Part shown: one piece after another, positions 47,401-57,512 of the stretch
Numbering within the stretch: position 1 is the first letter of the stretch
Layout: each line of letters opens with the position of its first letter
Assembly: GCA_007922305.1 (NCBI GenBank)
Contig: ML677385.1
Location: forward strand, 3,497,235-3,561,234
Direction of reading: 5' to 3'
From: Dermatemys mawii
Lineage: Eukaryota > Chordata > Testudines > Dermatemydidae
DNA length: 64,000 nucleotides
The notes under the pieces: generated by a model
The model's input: only the letters and a program-made list of their open reading frames with translations
Told to the model about the DNA's origin: nothing
The model's database searches: none
Program-made: the position numbers and the translations under genes

Positions 47401-47640
47401 GGCTTCCCATTGCCTTCCCCACTGTCTGTGTCTGCCATTGGTTAAACCCATGATTTAACCCTGCTGCCTTTCAATTGCATTTCCTCCAGAAGGGGTCCCA
47501 CTTCTCTCCCCAGCCCTTTATCCATCCAAAGGCATTGGCACTTCCTGAGGTTTGCCAAATTACTTGAATGCTGCTCAGCATCCAGAGCTGGCCAGTCACA
47601 GGTGGTACTGACTATGGCCATTACAGTAGCAGGCTTCAAT
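44480..47640 (-). pseudogene. RTE-like non-LTR retrotransposon, long decayed copy
   Basis: Read on the minus strand from 47640 to 44480, fragments occur in the order of an AP-endonuclease plus RT polyprotein. Near 47050 lies GYAMYYSGSEKMGSHLS (endonuclease region); near 46930, LIIQVYTAMTAAD (usual form IIQVYAPTTDA); near 46070-46200, a lysine-rich pre-RT region; near 45480-45340, ITEKCRQCNYPLIKCFIGYS then EMFSTVQHNHF (RT motif: FIDYSKAFDTVxHxxLW); near 45340-45300, FTELITSLYSQ; near 45260, TAVGDSEGF. Stops and frameshifts are frequent and the YADD box is not clear. The lineage call (RTE-like) rests on the IIQVY and FIDYSKAFD-type phrases. The element is long dead. Confidence 0.55.
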
Positions 47641-48163
47641 GCAGCCTAACCTGACCTGATAGTTGTGAGGATAACTTTCCAGTTGTGAGTGGGATGTAAC
47701 AAAGACTGTGACACTTGCCCGAGCTTGGTGATAATCTAGCAGGTGTGAGCTGTCCCTGTTTGTTGCAAAGTGTGGGGATAACCCTGAAAACTGATGATAA
47801 TGATTACATGGAAAAATGTGGGCTATTTCACTGGCAGCACTGTACACAAATGAAGATCTTCACAATCTACTGTGAATCACATCTGATCCCTATAAAGAGG
47901 GAGCACAACCCTAAGAACCCAGAGGGGCCACTATGTTCCATCCACTGTTATCATGAGGGTACAGTTAAACTCTGTGTCTTGCCAGAGAAGAATTCATGGA
48001 GGCAGCTCTGTTTCACCAGATAACTATTCTCTGTACCACGTACTCCTCAGGCTCCCTGGTGGATATCCAGAATGGGGGAATTGTTTTAATTCCTCTCAGA
48101 GAAATAGAATGATCTGTTTTTATTAAAGTGTACCCATGTTGTCAAGAGTTAGTTTTAGAAACA
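47641..48163. other. No gene recognised
   Basis: Nothing recognised; the 102-codon frame at 47715-48023 shows no family features. Confidence 0.3.
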
Positions 48164-48273
48164 ATGGGCCTGATTCTGATCTCGCTTACATTGATGTAAG
48201 TCAAGGTTAATGCCAGTGAAGTCAGTAGAGATACACCAAAGTATAAGTGCTATGAAATCGGAATCAGGCCCAT
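48164..48273. repeat. Foldback MITE, complete
   Basis: ATGGGCCTGATTCTGAT (48164-48180) and ATCGGAATCAGGCCCAT (48257-48273) are inverted repeats with one mismatch in 17. The centre holds CCAGTGAAGTCAGTAG, a variant of the CCATTGACTTCAATGG core. This is the clearest copy of the foldback group. Confidence 0.8.
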
Positions 48274-48299
48274 AGTACTTGACAATCCAGATCACACAA

Positions 48300-48380
48300 C
48301 TTGTCTATGTAGTCCAGCATCCCGCCTCTAGTAGTGGCTGTACCAAATGCTTCAGAGGAAGACCAAAAAATACCTGTAAT
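48300..48380 (-). mobile_element. CR1-like 3' end, antisense
   Basis: CTATGTAGTCCAGCATCCCG and AATGCTTCAGAGGAAGACC are the antisense of a CR1-type 3' UTR. Short and old. Confidence 0.45.
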
Positions 48381-49954
48381 GCACAGTAAGCAAAGGTCAT
48401 TATTTTATTAAAATCAGCTCAAACTGAGTGCTAGACAACAGCATTAGAATCAAATGGGTTTTCCATTTTCTACCGGCAGTTTTGCAGGCGCAATTTAGCA
48501 CATACAATTATTGACTTTTAAGCACCCAACTACCCACTTTGCAGGCATAATGTGGTAGTTAGATACCTAAGTTGTACCAGTTGTATCTACATTTGTGTGC
48601 CTCAAAAAGGCTCTTGCAAAAGTATAAATACAAAATTGTGAGACCACTTTTAAAAATTAGGTCTTTAAGGTCAGGTATACAATAAAGGCAAAGCAAAAGA
48701 GAGTAACAGTAGCAAAACTTTCCTGACTTCTGTAGTCAAAGATAAACCCTAAAGGTAAAAGGCTTGCAGGGTTCAATGAAAATCAGTACGCTCCTAGTCA
48801 TACACACCAGTTAACATTCAACACCCCGAAAAAGACCACACAAACAACACTCATATTACATACCAGCATTGGCTTGGATACTCGGGCGTACCTCATGCCC
48901 TGACTTACCTTAGTATGCGTTGTCTTTGAATAATTCAGAACATCTCCAGACAAGTTTACTGTTTCATTCCAAAGGAATAAGTACTGGTAACAAATCTGAT
49001 GTGGAAATGTAGAACAAACTACATAGCTAGTATAAAGCAAGTAAGGTTTCCATGGACACGCTTTTCCTGTGATAAGCCATTTTAAAAGAAAAATATAGAT
49101 TAGATTAGTGGGTTTAGAACATAAAAAGAGATTGACTATTTCAGAAAGCAGCATGCATCTAACCAGTAGACTTTTGTAATGTTTAAGTTAATCAGACAGG
49201 TGTATATAATGAGTGCTGTAGGCAGTTGATCATATTATTGATGTACAATATACTAATCTGTACAGTCCTGGACTGGTCTGAACTTTGCCAGAGTGCTGTG
49301 CTAATTAATCAGTATGCACTTGATGAATCATGAAATGCATTCTGTGACATCAATAAATTCTTGACAGTGCAGGTGTGCCAATCAATCAGAGTGTAGATGT
49401 CAAGGCACACTGTGCATAACATGCATACACACACACATAGTGAGAGCAGACACCACCTAATCATTTATTATTTATCATTTATCACCACCTTATCAGTTTT
49501 GTTCAGTTTTCAGCTTGAAAAGGTTCTGACCAGCACAGAGCCCTTTGTTAAAAACAAATACAAGTTTTGCAGTAGGGGTTTTTGGCAAGGATCAGATTCC
49601 ACAGGATAGATTCCAAGGACAGATTGAAAAAGAATTTTAAAATGAATTATCAATGTTGTAAGAAAATAATATCTTCCCACTGACACAAATCCACAATCTG
49701 TTCTTTTTCTCTCAGCTAATGATACCAGCCTCAGTGGCCTCCGTCATGGAAGATACAGCAGATAATAGTCTGAGATGAAAATGCAATATAGTATTTCAGA
49801 TGGTGGATTTATAATTCAGGAAGTTTGAAATGTGGAAGTAGGCAGGGAGAGAGCTAAGGCAGGATCTTTGTGATCTGGGACTCATAGTCAAATGATGCCA
49901 TATTGGAGGAGGATAGGATTCAACTCCTCATGCCCAGGGTATGAGCTTCGTTCC
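48381..49954. other. No gene recognised; possible foldback at 48470-48670
   Basis: Phrases such as TTTGCAGGCGCAATTTAGCAC and CACTTTGCAGGCATAATG near 48480-48555 suggest another decayed foldback element. The 118-codon minus frame at 48798-49154 has no recognised domain. Confidence 0.3.
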
Positions 49955-50182
49955 CTCATTTCCAGGCCCGGCTCCAGCAACAGCCAAAGAAGCACATGTT
50001 TGGGGTGGCACATTTTAAGGGGTGGCATTTCAGACAATCTTGGGGTAACGCATTTCAGACAATCTTGGGGTAACACATTTCAGCCACCCTTTTTTTTTTT
50101 TTCGCTTCAGTGGCACTCCACTCCCCCACCCCCTTTTTTTTTGCTTGATGCGGCAAAAAAGTTAGTCGGCCCTGCTCACTTC
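49955..50182. mobile_element. hAT-like MITE with 8-bp duplication
   Basis: The element (49963-50174) starts CAGGCCCGGCTCCAGCAAC and ends GTTAGTCGGCCCTG, matching the ends of a common GGGCCGGCTCCAG family. The flanks CTCATTTC (49955-49962) and CTCACTTC (50175-50182) agree at 7 of 8 bases, as expected of a hAT insertion. The interior holds a 25-bp direct repeat (50026-50050, 50051-50075) and two T-rich runs. Non-coding. Confidence 0.75.
50026..50083. repeat. 25-bp tandem repeat inside the MITE
   Basis: Two units of a 25-bp sequence starting CATTTCAGACAATCTTGGGG and a partial third. The units differ only at the last base. Confidence 0.9.
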
Positions 50183-50524
50183 TTGGGAAAAAGATCAAAA
50201 ATTTGACAGTAGAGTTCATCTGGGGCTAAGAGGAGTAGAGATCATCATAAAGGTGGGATTTCATCTGCAATGGAAGTGGGAGGAATATGCATGGAGGAGG
50301 GGTCTGAAATGTTGTTGGATCTCAGTTCTAGGTGGCCTTAATCCACTCCTGGAAGCAGATACAAAGGGCAACATGATTCTTTTGGCAACATGACTGCACA
50401 CGTGCCAGATGCATTTCTAGAAATGACAGCGGTTGGGCCTTTTGTCTGTACGTTATCTGGCTATTTCTGTTACGTTCATTGCTGTGGTATGAGGGCACCC
50501 AGTAGATAAAAATATGGGCCTCCT

Positions 50525-50815
50525 GATTCCGGGTCTGTTTTTTTATTTCTGTTTCTCCACCACCTAGCACAGTGTGGTCCAGGTCCCTGACTAGCGCTCC
50601 TAGGTGCTATGATAACACAAACAGTAATAATATGTACAACTTATTTATTTTACTATTATCTTTTCTTCCCAGCCCACTCCATCCAATTTGTCTCTTTTTT
50701 CCCCAGAGAGTGTTTGGTTATTGGGGCAGGGACTCTCTTACTATATGCTTCCTACTACAAAGGGGCCCTGATCCCAGGCACCAATATTGTACAAATAACA
50801 ATAATAAACATATAA
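50525..50815 (+). repeat. Two ancient LINE (L2/CR1-type) 3' tails
   Basis: CCACCTAGCACAGTGTGGTCC and CTCCTAGGTGCTATGATAAC near 50560-50620, then GGGGCAGGGACTCTCTTACT and AGGGGCCCTGATCCCAGGCAC near 50720-50780 ending in AATAACAATAATAAAC, resemble a tail widespread in amniotes. Two copies lie side by side. Confidence 0.45.
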
Positions 50816-52414
50816 ATTTACCTAAATACTAATGCACTTGCTTGCCTTTTATCAGTTATTTGGATAAAACCCCCAAAGCAAGGAAGTTTATAAGTCTTTG
50901 CAGTTAACTGCCTTGCTAATTGAAAAAGGCCTCATTAATTTCTTGTGGGCCATTATTACACAGTGAATAATGCAGTAAGTCACTAACTATCAGCTCCCTT
51001 ATAATGTATTCTTGGTTATGGATTGTTTCCTGGTGTGCCTGCAGCAAAGCAGTTTATGTTGCTTTCACTTTGTAATTTGTGCAAGAAGAACTACAGGAAC
51101 ATAATTAAAAATAAATTTCCCAATCTAATCTAGCCTCTCATATGATTTCTCCTTCCATGACTCTTCCCATCTCCACATCCTCTTCACTCTATTTCCCTTC
51201 TTTCTTATATTTTCTTTTCCTTTCTCTCCTTTTTGCCATGTTCTTTCCCACGTTTTCCCTTCTGTCTTCACCTTACCTCTCAACATGTCTCTGCTTTTTT
51301 CATGCTATGTGTGTCTTGATGGCTCTCTTAGATCCAGCACTTAATACAAATGTGAGTTTCCAGAAATGAACAGACAGAAGGCTCAAAGTAGGACAAATTG
51401 GATCAAACAAATATGAAGCTGTGGTGTAATTGTAGGTGTTGTAGTGACTCATACCTGTTAGCAACAAGCCTAAGACTATCTACATTTTTTTATCTGGCAT
51501 CTAAATTAGGCTATTGCTTAGCACCGCTCTACCAGTTAAGTCAGACGTATTGTTTTCTGCACACCAGTGCCTTCATGCTCATGACACTTATTATTATAAT
51601 ATGGAGACAGAGAGTTTGAAGTCTGAAGAGTCCCTTCTTTGGGCAAAAATTCTGCTCCGTTTACATGTGCAAAGCTCCCAGTGGTGTTAATAGGCATTCT
51701 ACACTCGTTTTGAGTGCAGAATATCATCACTAAATACTATGGTGTGGAGCTGAGAAAAGTTTTTCCTTAAGATTTAGGAGCAACTGATCAGTGTTACTTC
51801 TTCAAGTTTCCTTTCTCCTTGCCACTCAGGAAATTTTATTGTGCCACCACATAATGCTAGTTCTTTTCAGTAAATAGGAGTAATTGGCTGCTGGAATGAC
51901 ACTACCTAAAGTACCATCCATTGTGCTACACTAGAAGGGATTATTATCTGTTATGCAGAGATGATAACCTCTCCATACCTAAGATTGCCACTAGCTTCCA
52001 TTATAAAGCCTGTGTTTAGCACTGCTATAACTTTAGTTTGGACAATTTGTTGGCTAATAGTAAACATAAAGGGCTGCAGGATTCTGCCTTTAATGAAGAG
52101 GATAAAAACTGTACCTGATCCTTTTTAAAAATTGTCATCATTGCTCTTTTGCTGGAGTGCTCTTTCTGAACACAGATTTTTATCCTGGTAAATTCTATTC
52201 TGATAGACACAATAAAAAGTAGATTAATGGTGTTAAGTCGAAGATCTCTCTCATTCAGCATTGCTCACTTTTAGATTTTTCCAGAGATGTGCATTTCGTT
52301 ATAGACACTTGGCCAGATAAACGCCTCTGACTCCCCCAGTAATCCCTTAGCTATTTCACAAGTGTGTTGGGAGGTTCTCTTTTTGATGATCTGTAAATTG
52401 CACTGAAGTTTTTC
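50816..52414. other. No gene recognised; pyrimidine tract at 51130-51300
   Basis: A C/T-rich tract of about 170 bp lies at 51130-51300. Nothing else is recognised. Confidence 0.35.
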
Positions 52415-52560
52415 ATAGATTTCAAGGCCAGAATGCCTTTACTATGATCATCTAGTCTGACCCCCCATATAGCACAGGCCATAGAACTCCCCCAAAATAA
52501 TTCCTAGACCATACCTTTTAGCAAAGCATCCAATCTAGATTTAAAAATTGCCAGTGATGG
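52415..52560 (-). mobile_element. CR1 3' end, antisense
   Basis: TTTCATAGATTTCAAGGCCAG, TGATCATCTAGTCTGACCCC and CAATCTAGATTTAAAAATTGCC are the antisense of a CR1 3' end. It stops abruptly where a GC-rich block begins. Confidence 0.65.
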
Positions 52561-53060
52561 AAAAATCCAGCCTGAGGGCTCCGGCTGAGAGTGCGGGCTC
52601 TGGGGTCGGGCTGGGGATGAGGGGCTCAGGGCTGGGGCGGAGGACTGGGATGCAGGGGGTTTGGGCTCTGGCTGGGGGTGTGGGTTCTGCGGTGGGGTTG
52701 GGGATGAGGACTTTGGTATGCAGGGGACGTGCTCTGGGGCTACGGTGAAGAGAGAAAGAGAACTCCCCTCAGCTCTCTCTCCCCACAGCAGCACCTGGGC
52801 TGGAGAGGAGAGGGCCGGTGCCTCTCCCCACCACGGCAGCTCTGGATAGGCACCCCTTCCCCGGCCGCAGCAGATCCTGGCCAGGGCTGGGTTTGGGCCA
52901 CCCCTGCCCCAGCCGTGGCAGGTCTGGGGCTGAGTTGGGGCCGGGAGAGGGGCACCCTTCCCCCACCGGGGGCAGATTCTGGCCAGGTGGGTTCCCTGAG
53001 CACCTGTGTGGTGCTAAATAGGCTGCTGCATGTGCAGCATACTGGGAACTCAGATGCTAA
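52561..53060. mobile_element. GC-rich interior of a probable hAT-like element
   Basis: GGGCTCCGGCTGAGAGTGCG and repeated GGGCTGGGGATGAGG-like words mark a GC-rich block found inside reptile hAT-type elements. It interrupts the CR1 end at 52560. Long frames on both strands follow from low A/T content. Confidence 0.45.
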
Positions 53061-53240
53061 GCACCTCCAGAGTTGGAGAACCTATGGTTCAGATGATCAA
53101 AGTGAGAAATCTTTTGTCTGACAGGTCCATTTTTTGTTCCTAAAGAAATTCCATAACTGGCTATTAGATTATCAATGACACTTACTTGGCTGGTTGTAAC
53201 CAGCACTAACTTTTTGAAAACACAGAAATAGTCACCAGGT

Positions 53241-53588
53241 AGAGCTAGTCAAAAGATGGAACTTCTGTTCAGTGGAAAATTCAGACTTTTTGAAATGTTC
53301 TTTCATTTTGGATTATAATGAAAAGTAAAAATTTCCTGCAAACATCCCCAAACAATTCATTTTAGATATATCAGAAGGATCTTAACAAAGCACTTTGTTT
53401 TGATTTTGTTGTTTTGACATATATTTATATTTATATTATATTATATAATACATTAGAATGATGTGTTTTGATAATTTTTCAACAAAAATGTTGATGAATG
53501 TGATACATTCACATGAAACATTTCAGATTTACTGAGCCAGCATTTTCTGGTGGAAAAGTGTTCAGTCGGAAAATGTTCAACCTTCTCT
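53241..53588. repeat. AGAGCTGGTC-type foldback element
   Basis: The left end AGAGCTAGTCAAAAG and the right end TGTTCAACCTTCTCT are imperfect inverted repeats, with TTTT/AAAA-rich arms. An A/T-rich centre lies at 53420-53455. Confidence 0.55.
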
Positions 53589-53744
53589 AGACACTACGGA
53601 GCAAAAGAAATCATAAATCATTCTCTCTTCACAATAGCAAATGCTCCACGCCACACACACACTCAGAAGTTGTTCTTCTGACAAACAGCCACCTTAACCT
53701 CCCCTCCCCAGTACACTTAGCACATCTTGTCCATAGCTGAAGGT

Positions 53745-53860
53745 TGCAGCCTTAATCTTTCCATACCTTAGTTCTCTGTTTGGAAAGTAGGGAAAAATCA
53801 CACTTCCCTGCTTCAGAGTCGTGTTGTGAGGATACATTAATTAATGCATATTTTAGATTA
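53745..53860 (+). mobile_element. MIR SINE tail
   Basis: GCCTTAATCTTTCCATACCTTA, then TTGGAAAGTAGGGAAAAATC and GTGTTGTGAGGATACATTAA follow the 3' half of MIR. The CR1 at 53860 starts where it ends. Confidence 0.55.
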
Positions 53861-54312
53861 TACTATGAAGATGCCCAATAAGACCAATGGAAAAGTGTTA
53901 TTTACTCCTTCTCATAATACAAGAATAAGGGACCACCAAATGAAAGTAATAGGTAGCAGGTTTAAAATAAACACAAGAAAGTATTTTTTCGCACAATGCA
54001 CTGTCAACCTCTGGAACTCCTTGCCAGAGGGTGTTGTGAAGGCCTATCCTACAACGGAGTTCAAAAGGGAGCTAGATAGAGTCATGGAAGATAGGTCCAT
54101 CAATCACTATTAGCCAGAATGCGTAGGAATGGTGTCCCTAGCCTCTGTTTGCCAGCAGCTGGGATTGGGTGACAAGGCATGGATCACTTGAATGAAACTG
54201 TCTGTTCATTCCCTTTGGGGCACCTGTCATTGGCCACTGTCAGAGGACAGGATATTGGGCTTGATGGACCTTTGGTTTGATCCAGTATGGCCGTTCTTAT
54301 GTTCTTATGAGA
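53860..54312 (+). mobile_element. CR1 LINE 3' end
   Basis: The frame encodes TRIRDHQMKVIGSRFKINT and [16 protein letters not shown], ending at a TAG near 54111. This is the CR1 ORF2 C-terminus. The 3' UTR ends TTGATGGACCTTTGGTTTG, then GTTCTTATGTTCTTATGA. It is the same subfamily as 6405-7357 and is 5'-truncated, as most CR1 copies are. Confidence 0.85.
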
Positions 54313-55102
54313 ATTAGGCCCCAGGTTTGCAGGTGACTTCTCAAAATGTGCCTGCTTGGTTGAAATCACCACTATTAGAAATATCCTACTTTTTCACATC
54401 CCGTGTATCAACACATGTAAATAATATATTGCAGGGACTTGGTAGCTCACTGTAAATACAGATGCCATTATTTTACTTTTTTGGTGATGTGAACTTTTAA
54501 TGATGTTAAAGTGCCAAATATACCAATGATCTGGAAATGACAGAAGTTGTTATAGTCATACAATTGCAATGTCCACTGCTCACTACAGAACAAGAGTTAG
54601 AGCCTGATTCAAAACCCACTGAAGTCAATGGAAAGAGTCCTATTGACTTCAATGCCTTATGGAGCAGATGTCTGGGGACTACATACACATTAGTGTTCAA
54701 AGAGACTGTAGTGCACACTTGCGGTAGCCATTCTAATTAAAAAAGATTATAGCAGAGAAGCAGAATAGAAGGGTGCTCCGGGTCTGTTCTTATACTGAAC
54801 CATTGGCAAGTCATTTTCTGCATTCATTTTTGTTGTTCTTACTGTTAGGCCAGATCTTATGTCTGCTTCCTCTCTTACCCCACAAAGGGAAAGTATGTGC
54901 CAGAATGTTTCCTGTTTTTCATTGCCAGCTGAACTGCAGTGCTCTGGGTACAATTCATGAAGGTAGCCTGTACAAGGACAAAAAAAACAGTTCCAAATAA
55001 TGGGAAACTGTGACATTCAGCTTCCTTATTCCCACACAGAAACATCCTAAGTGGAAACAAGACTTCCAGGTATAACTGTCCACAAACCAAAATTGTAACT
55101 GT
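54313..55102. other. No gene recognised; foldback MITE at 54602-54659
   Basis: AGCCTGATTCAAAACCCACT, GAAGTCAATGGAAAGAGTCC and TATTGACTTCAATGCC (54602-54659) form a foldback element; its GAAGTCAATGG and CCTATTGACTTC halves face each other. The rest is unremarkable. Confidence 0.45.
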
Positions 55103-55115
55103 CTTGAGAAAAGTA
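55103..55115. repeat. Left target-site duplication of the Penelope-like element
   Basis: CTTGAGAAAAGTA, repeated exactly at 57765-57777. Confidence 0.9.
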
Positions 55116-55149
55116 TCAGAGGGGTAGCCGTGTTAGTCTGGAATTGCAG

Positions 55150-55418
55150 AAGTGACAAAGAGTCCTGTGGCACCTTAAAGACTAACTAACATTTTTTAGA
55201 GCATAAGCTTTCGTGGGCTAATACCCACTTCGTCGGATGCATGCAGTGGAAGTATCCAGGGGCAGGTATAAATAGGTAGGCAAGAACCAGGTGGGAGATA
55301 ACAAGGTTAGTCCAATCAGGCTGAACCAGCTTGTTATCTCTAATCAGGGAGGGTGAGGTGTTCCTCTAGCAGCTGAACTGGAGGTGTGAATAGCGAGAGA
55401 AGAGAAGCTGCTTTTGTA
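55150..55418. repeat. Left inverted arm of the Penelope-like element
   Basis: This 269-bp arm is the reverse complement of 57499-57767; I found no mismatch by eye. In element sense it is the 3' arm. It contains the last 25 codons and stop of the ORF, and the ribozyme-like motif. Confidence 0.9.
55199..55240 (-). ncRNA. Hammerhead-ribozyme-like motif, sense copy
   Basis: Same sequence as 57677-57718 but on the minus strand, so it lies in the element transcript downstream of most of the ORF. The core box CCGACGA is at 55236-55230. Confidence 0.45.
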
Positions 55419-57497
55419 GTTAGCTAGCCATTCAAAATCTCTATTCAGTCCCAAATTGATTGTGTCAAATTTGCAAATGAATTGCAGCTCTGCAGTCTCT
55501 CTTTGCAGTCTGGACTTGAAGTTTTTTTGCTGCAAAATGCTGACCTTTAAATCTTCTATGGTGTGTCCGGTGAGGTTGAAGTGCTCTCCTACAGGTTTTT
55601 GAATATTGCCATTCCTGATATCTGATTTGTGTCCATTTATCCTTTTTCGTAGGGACCGTCCAGTTTGGCCGATGTACATAGCAGACGGACATTGCTGGCA
55701 CATAATGGCGTATATTACATTGGTAGATGTGCAGGTGAATGAACCAGTGATGGTGTGGCTGATCTGGTTTGGTCCTGTGATGGTGTTGCTGGTGTAGATG
55801 TGTGAGCAGAGTTGGCATCGAGGTTTATTGCATGGATTGGTTCCTGAGTTAGAGTTATTATGGCGTGGTGTGCTGTTGCTTGTGAGAATATGCTTGAGGT
55901 TGGCAGGTTGTCTGTAGGCCAGGACTGGCCTGCCTCCCAAGGCCTGTGAAAGTGAGGGATTGTTGTCCAGGATGGGTTGTAGATCACTGATGATGCATTG
56001 GAGAGGCTTTAACTGAGGACTGTAGGTGATGGCCAGTGGTGTTCTGTTGTTTTCTTTCTTGGGCTTATCTCGCAGCAGCAGGCTTCTGGGTACACATCTG
56101 GCTCTGTTGATCTGTGTCCTTATTTCCTTGTGCGGGTATTGTAGTTTTGAGAAAGCTTGGTGGAGATCTTGTAGGTGTTGGTCTCTGTCTGAGGGGTTGG
56201 AGCAAATACGATTGTACCTCAGTGCTTGGCTGTAGACAATGGATCGTGTGGTGTGCCCGGGGTGGAAGCTGGTGGCATGAAGGTAGGCACAGCTGTCGGT
56301 AGGTTTTCGGTATAGGGTGGTGTTGATGTGGCCGTCATTAATTTGCACCGTGGTGTCCAGGAAGTGGACCTCCCGTGTAGACTGGTCCAGGCTGAGGTGG
56401 ATGGTGGGGTGGAAGCTGTTGAAATCATGGTGGAATTCTTCCAGAGTTTCTTTCCCATGGGTCCAGATGATGAAGATGTCATCAATGTAGCGTAGATAGA
56501 GGAGGGGTGTGAGTGAACGAGAGCTGAGGAAGCGTTGTTCCAGGTCAACCATAAAGATGTTGGCATACTGTGGGGCCATGCGGGTGCCCATAGCGGTGGC
56601 ACTGGTCTGGAGGTATATATTGTCACCAAATTTGAAATAATTGTGTGTGAGGATAAAGTCACAGAGCTCAGCAACCATTTGTGCTGTGGCATCATCAGGG
56701 ATACTATTCCTGACAGCTTGTATTCCATCTTTGTGTGGGATGTTTGTGTAGAGAGCCTCTACATCCATGGTGGCTAGGATGGTGTTTTCTGGAAGGTCAC
56801 CAATGCATTGTAGTTTTCTCAGGAAGTCAGTGGTGTCACGGAGATAGCTGGGAGTGCTGGTGGCATAGGGTCTGAGTACAGTGTCCACATATCCAGATAG
56901 TCCTTCAGTGAGAGTGCCAATACCCGAGATGATGGGGCGTCCAGGATTTCCAGGTTTGTGGATCTTGGGTAAAAGATAGAATAGCCCTGGTCTGGGTTCT
57001 AAGGGTATGTTAATTTGTTCCTGTGTTAGTGTAGGGAGTGTCCTGAGTAGACGGTGCAGTTTTTTAGTATATTCTTCAGTGGGATCTGAGGGAAGTGGCC
57101 TGTAGAAATTGGTGTTGGAGAGTTGTCTGGTAGCCTCCTTTTGGTAGTCAGACTTGTCCATGATGACAACAGCACCTCCTTTATCAGCCTCTTTGATTAT
57201 GATGTCAGGGTTGTTTCTGAGGCTGTGGATAGCATTGCGTTCTGCTCGACTTAGGTTGTGAGGCAGGCGATGTTGTTTTTCCACAATTTCTGCCTGTGCA
57301 CGTCTGCGGAAGCATTCTATGTATAAGTCCAGACTGTCATTTCGACCCTCAGGGGGAGTCCATGTGGAGTTCTTCTTCTTGTGCTGCTGGTGGGATGGTA
57401 TCTGTGTATCAGTGCGCTGTTCTATGTTGTCTTGAAAGTATTCTTTGAGTCGGAGACGGCGAAAGTAGGCTTCCAGATCACCGCAGAAAAAAGCAGC
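55344..57497 (-). CDS. Penelope-like reverse transcriptase with GIY-YIG endonuclease, 5'-truncated
   Basis: The frame is open from just after a TAA at 57498-57500 to a stop at 55344-55346, about 717 codons, with no ATG before 57161. A GTG at 57284 would give 646 residues; residue numbers here count from it. The first 71 codons (GDLEAYFRRLRLKEYF and on) look like native coding, so the true start is lost. RT: DKGGAVVIMD at 34-43, LPKIHKPGNPGRPIISG at 105-121, MDVEALYTNIP at 173-183 (Asp174), AMGTRMAPQYANIFM at 231-245, YIDDIFIIW at 266-274 (Asp268, Asp269) and FLDTTV at 308-313. A Cys linker (485, 490, 493) follows. The endonuclease has VIYAIMCQQC at 523-532, MYIGQTGRSLRKRINGH at 536-552 and the catalytic Glu of GEHFN at 567. 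Known role: nicking the target and copying element RNA there. All catalytic residues seem present, but the missing 5' end makes function unlikely. Confidence 0.9.
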   Translation of the reverse strand, partial: AAFFCGDLEAYFRRLRLKEYFQDNIEQRTDTQIPSHQQHKKKNSTWTPPEGRNDSLDLYIECFRRRAQAEIVEKQHRLPHNLSRAERNAIHSLRNNPDIIIKEADKGGAVVIMDKSDYQKEATRQLSNTNFYRPLPSDPTEEYTKKLHRLLRTLPTLTQEQINIPLEPRPGLFYLLPKIHKPGNPGRPIISGIGTLTEGLSGYVDTVLRPYATSTPSYLRDTTDFLRKLQCIGDLPENTILATMDVEALYTNIPHKDGIQAVRNSIPDDATAQMVAELCDFILTHNYFKFGDNIYLQTSATAMGTRMAPQYANIFMVDLEQRFLSSRSLTPLLYLRYIDDIFIIWTHGKETLEEFHHDFNSFHPTIHLSLDQSTREVHFLDTTVQINDGHINTTLYRKPTDSCAYLHATSFHPGHTTRSIVYSQALRYNRICSNPSDRDQHLQDLHQAFSKLQYPHKEIRTQINRARCVPRSLLLRDKPKKENNRTPLAITYSPQLKPLQCIISDLQPILDNNPSLSQALGGRPVLAYRQPANLKHILTSNSTPRHNNSNSGTNPCNKPRCQLCSHIYTSNTITGPNQISHTITGSFTCTSTNVIYAIMCQQCPSAMYIGQTGRSLRKRINGHKSDIRNGNIQKPVGEHFNLTGHTIEDLKVSILQQKNFKSRLQRETAELQFICKFDTINLGLNRDFEWLANYKSSFSSLAIHTSSSAARGTPHPP

Positions 57498-57512
57498 TTA
57501 CAAAAGCAGCTT
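57489..57512. repeat. 11-bp direct repeat at the 5' arm junction
   Basis: AAAAGCAGCTT occurs at 57489-57499 and again at 57502-57512, separated by AC. The first copy adjoins the coding body and the second belongs to the arm. It marks the join between truncated coding sequence and inverted arm and suggests microhomology-guided joining. Confidence 0.85.

Noticed and set aside
52504..53121. Frames of 62-130 codons with Pro/Ser- or Gly-rich composition
   Set aside because: Explained by the GC-rich interior of a hAT-like element inserted at the end of a CR1.
55465..56777. Shorter frames on both strands inside the Penelope-like element
   Set aside because: They lie in other frames of the long RT-endonuclease ORF and show no domain of their own.
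55344..57497. Reading the long ORF as a domesticated host gene
   Set aside because: Exact target duplications, identical arms and a missing 5' end mark a recent mobile insertion.
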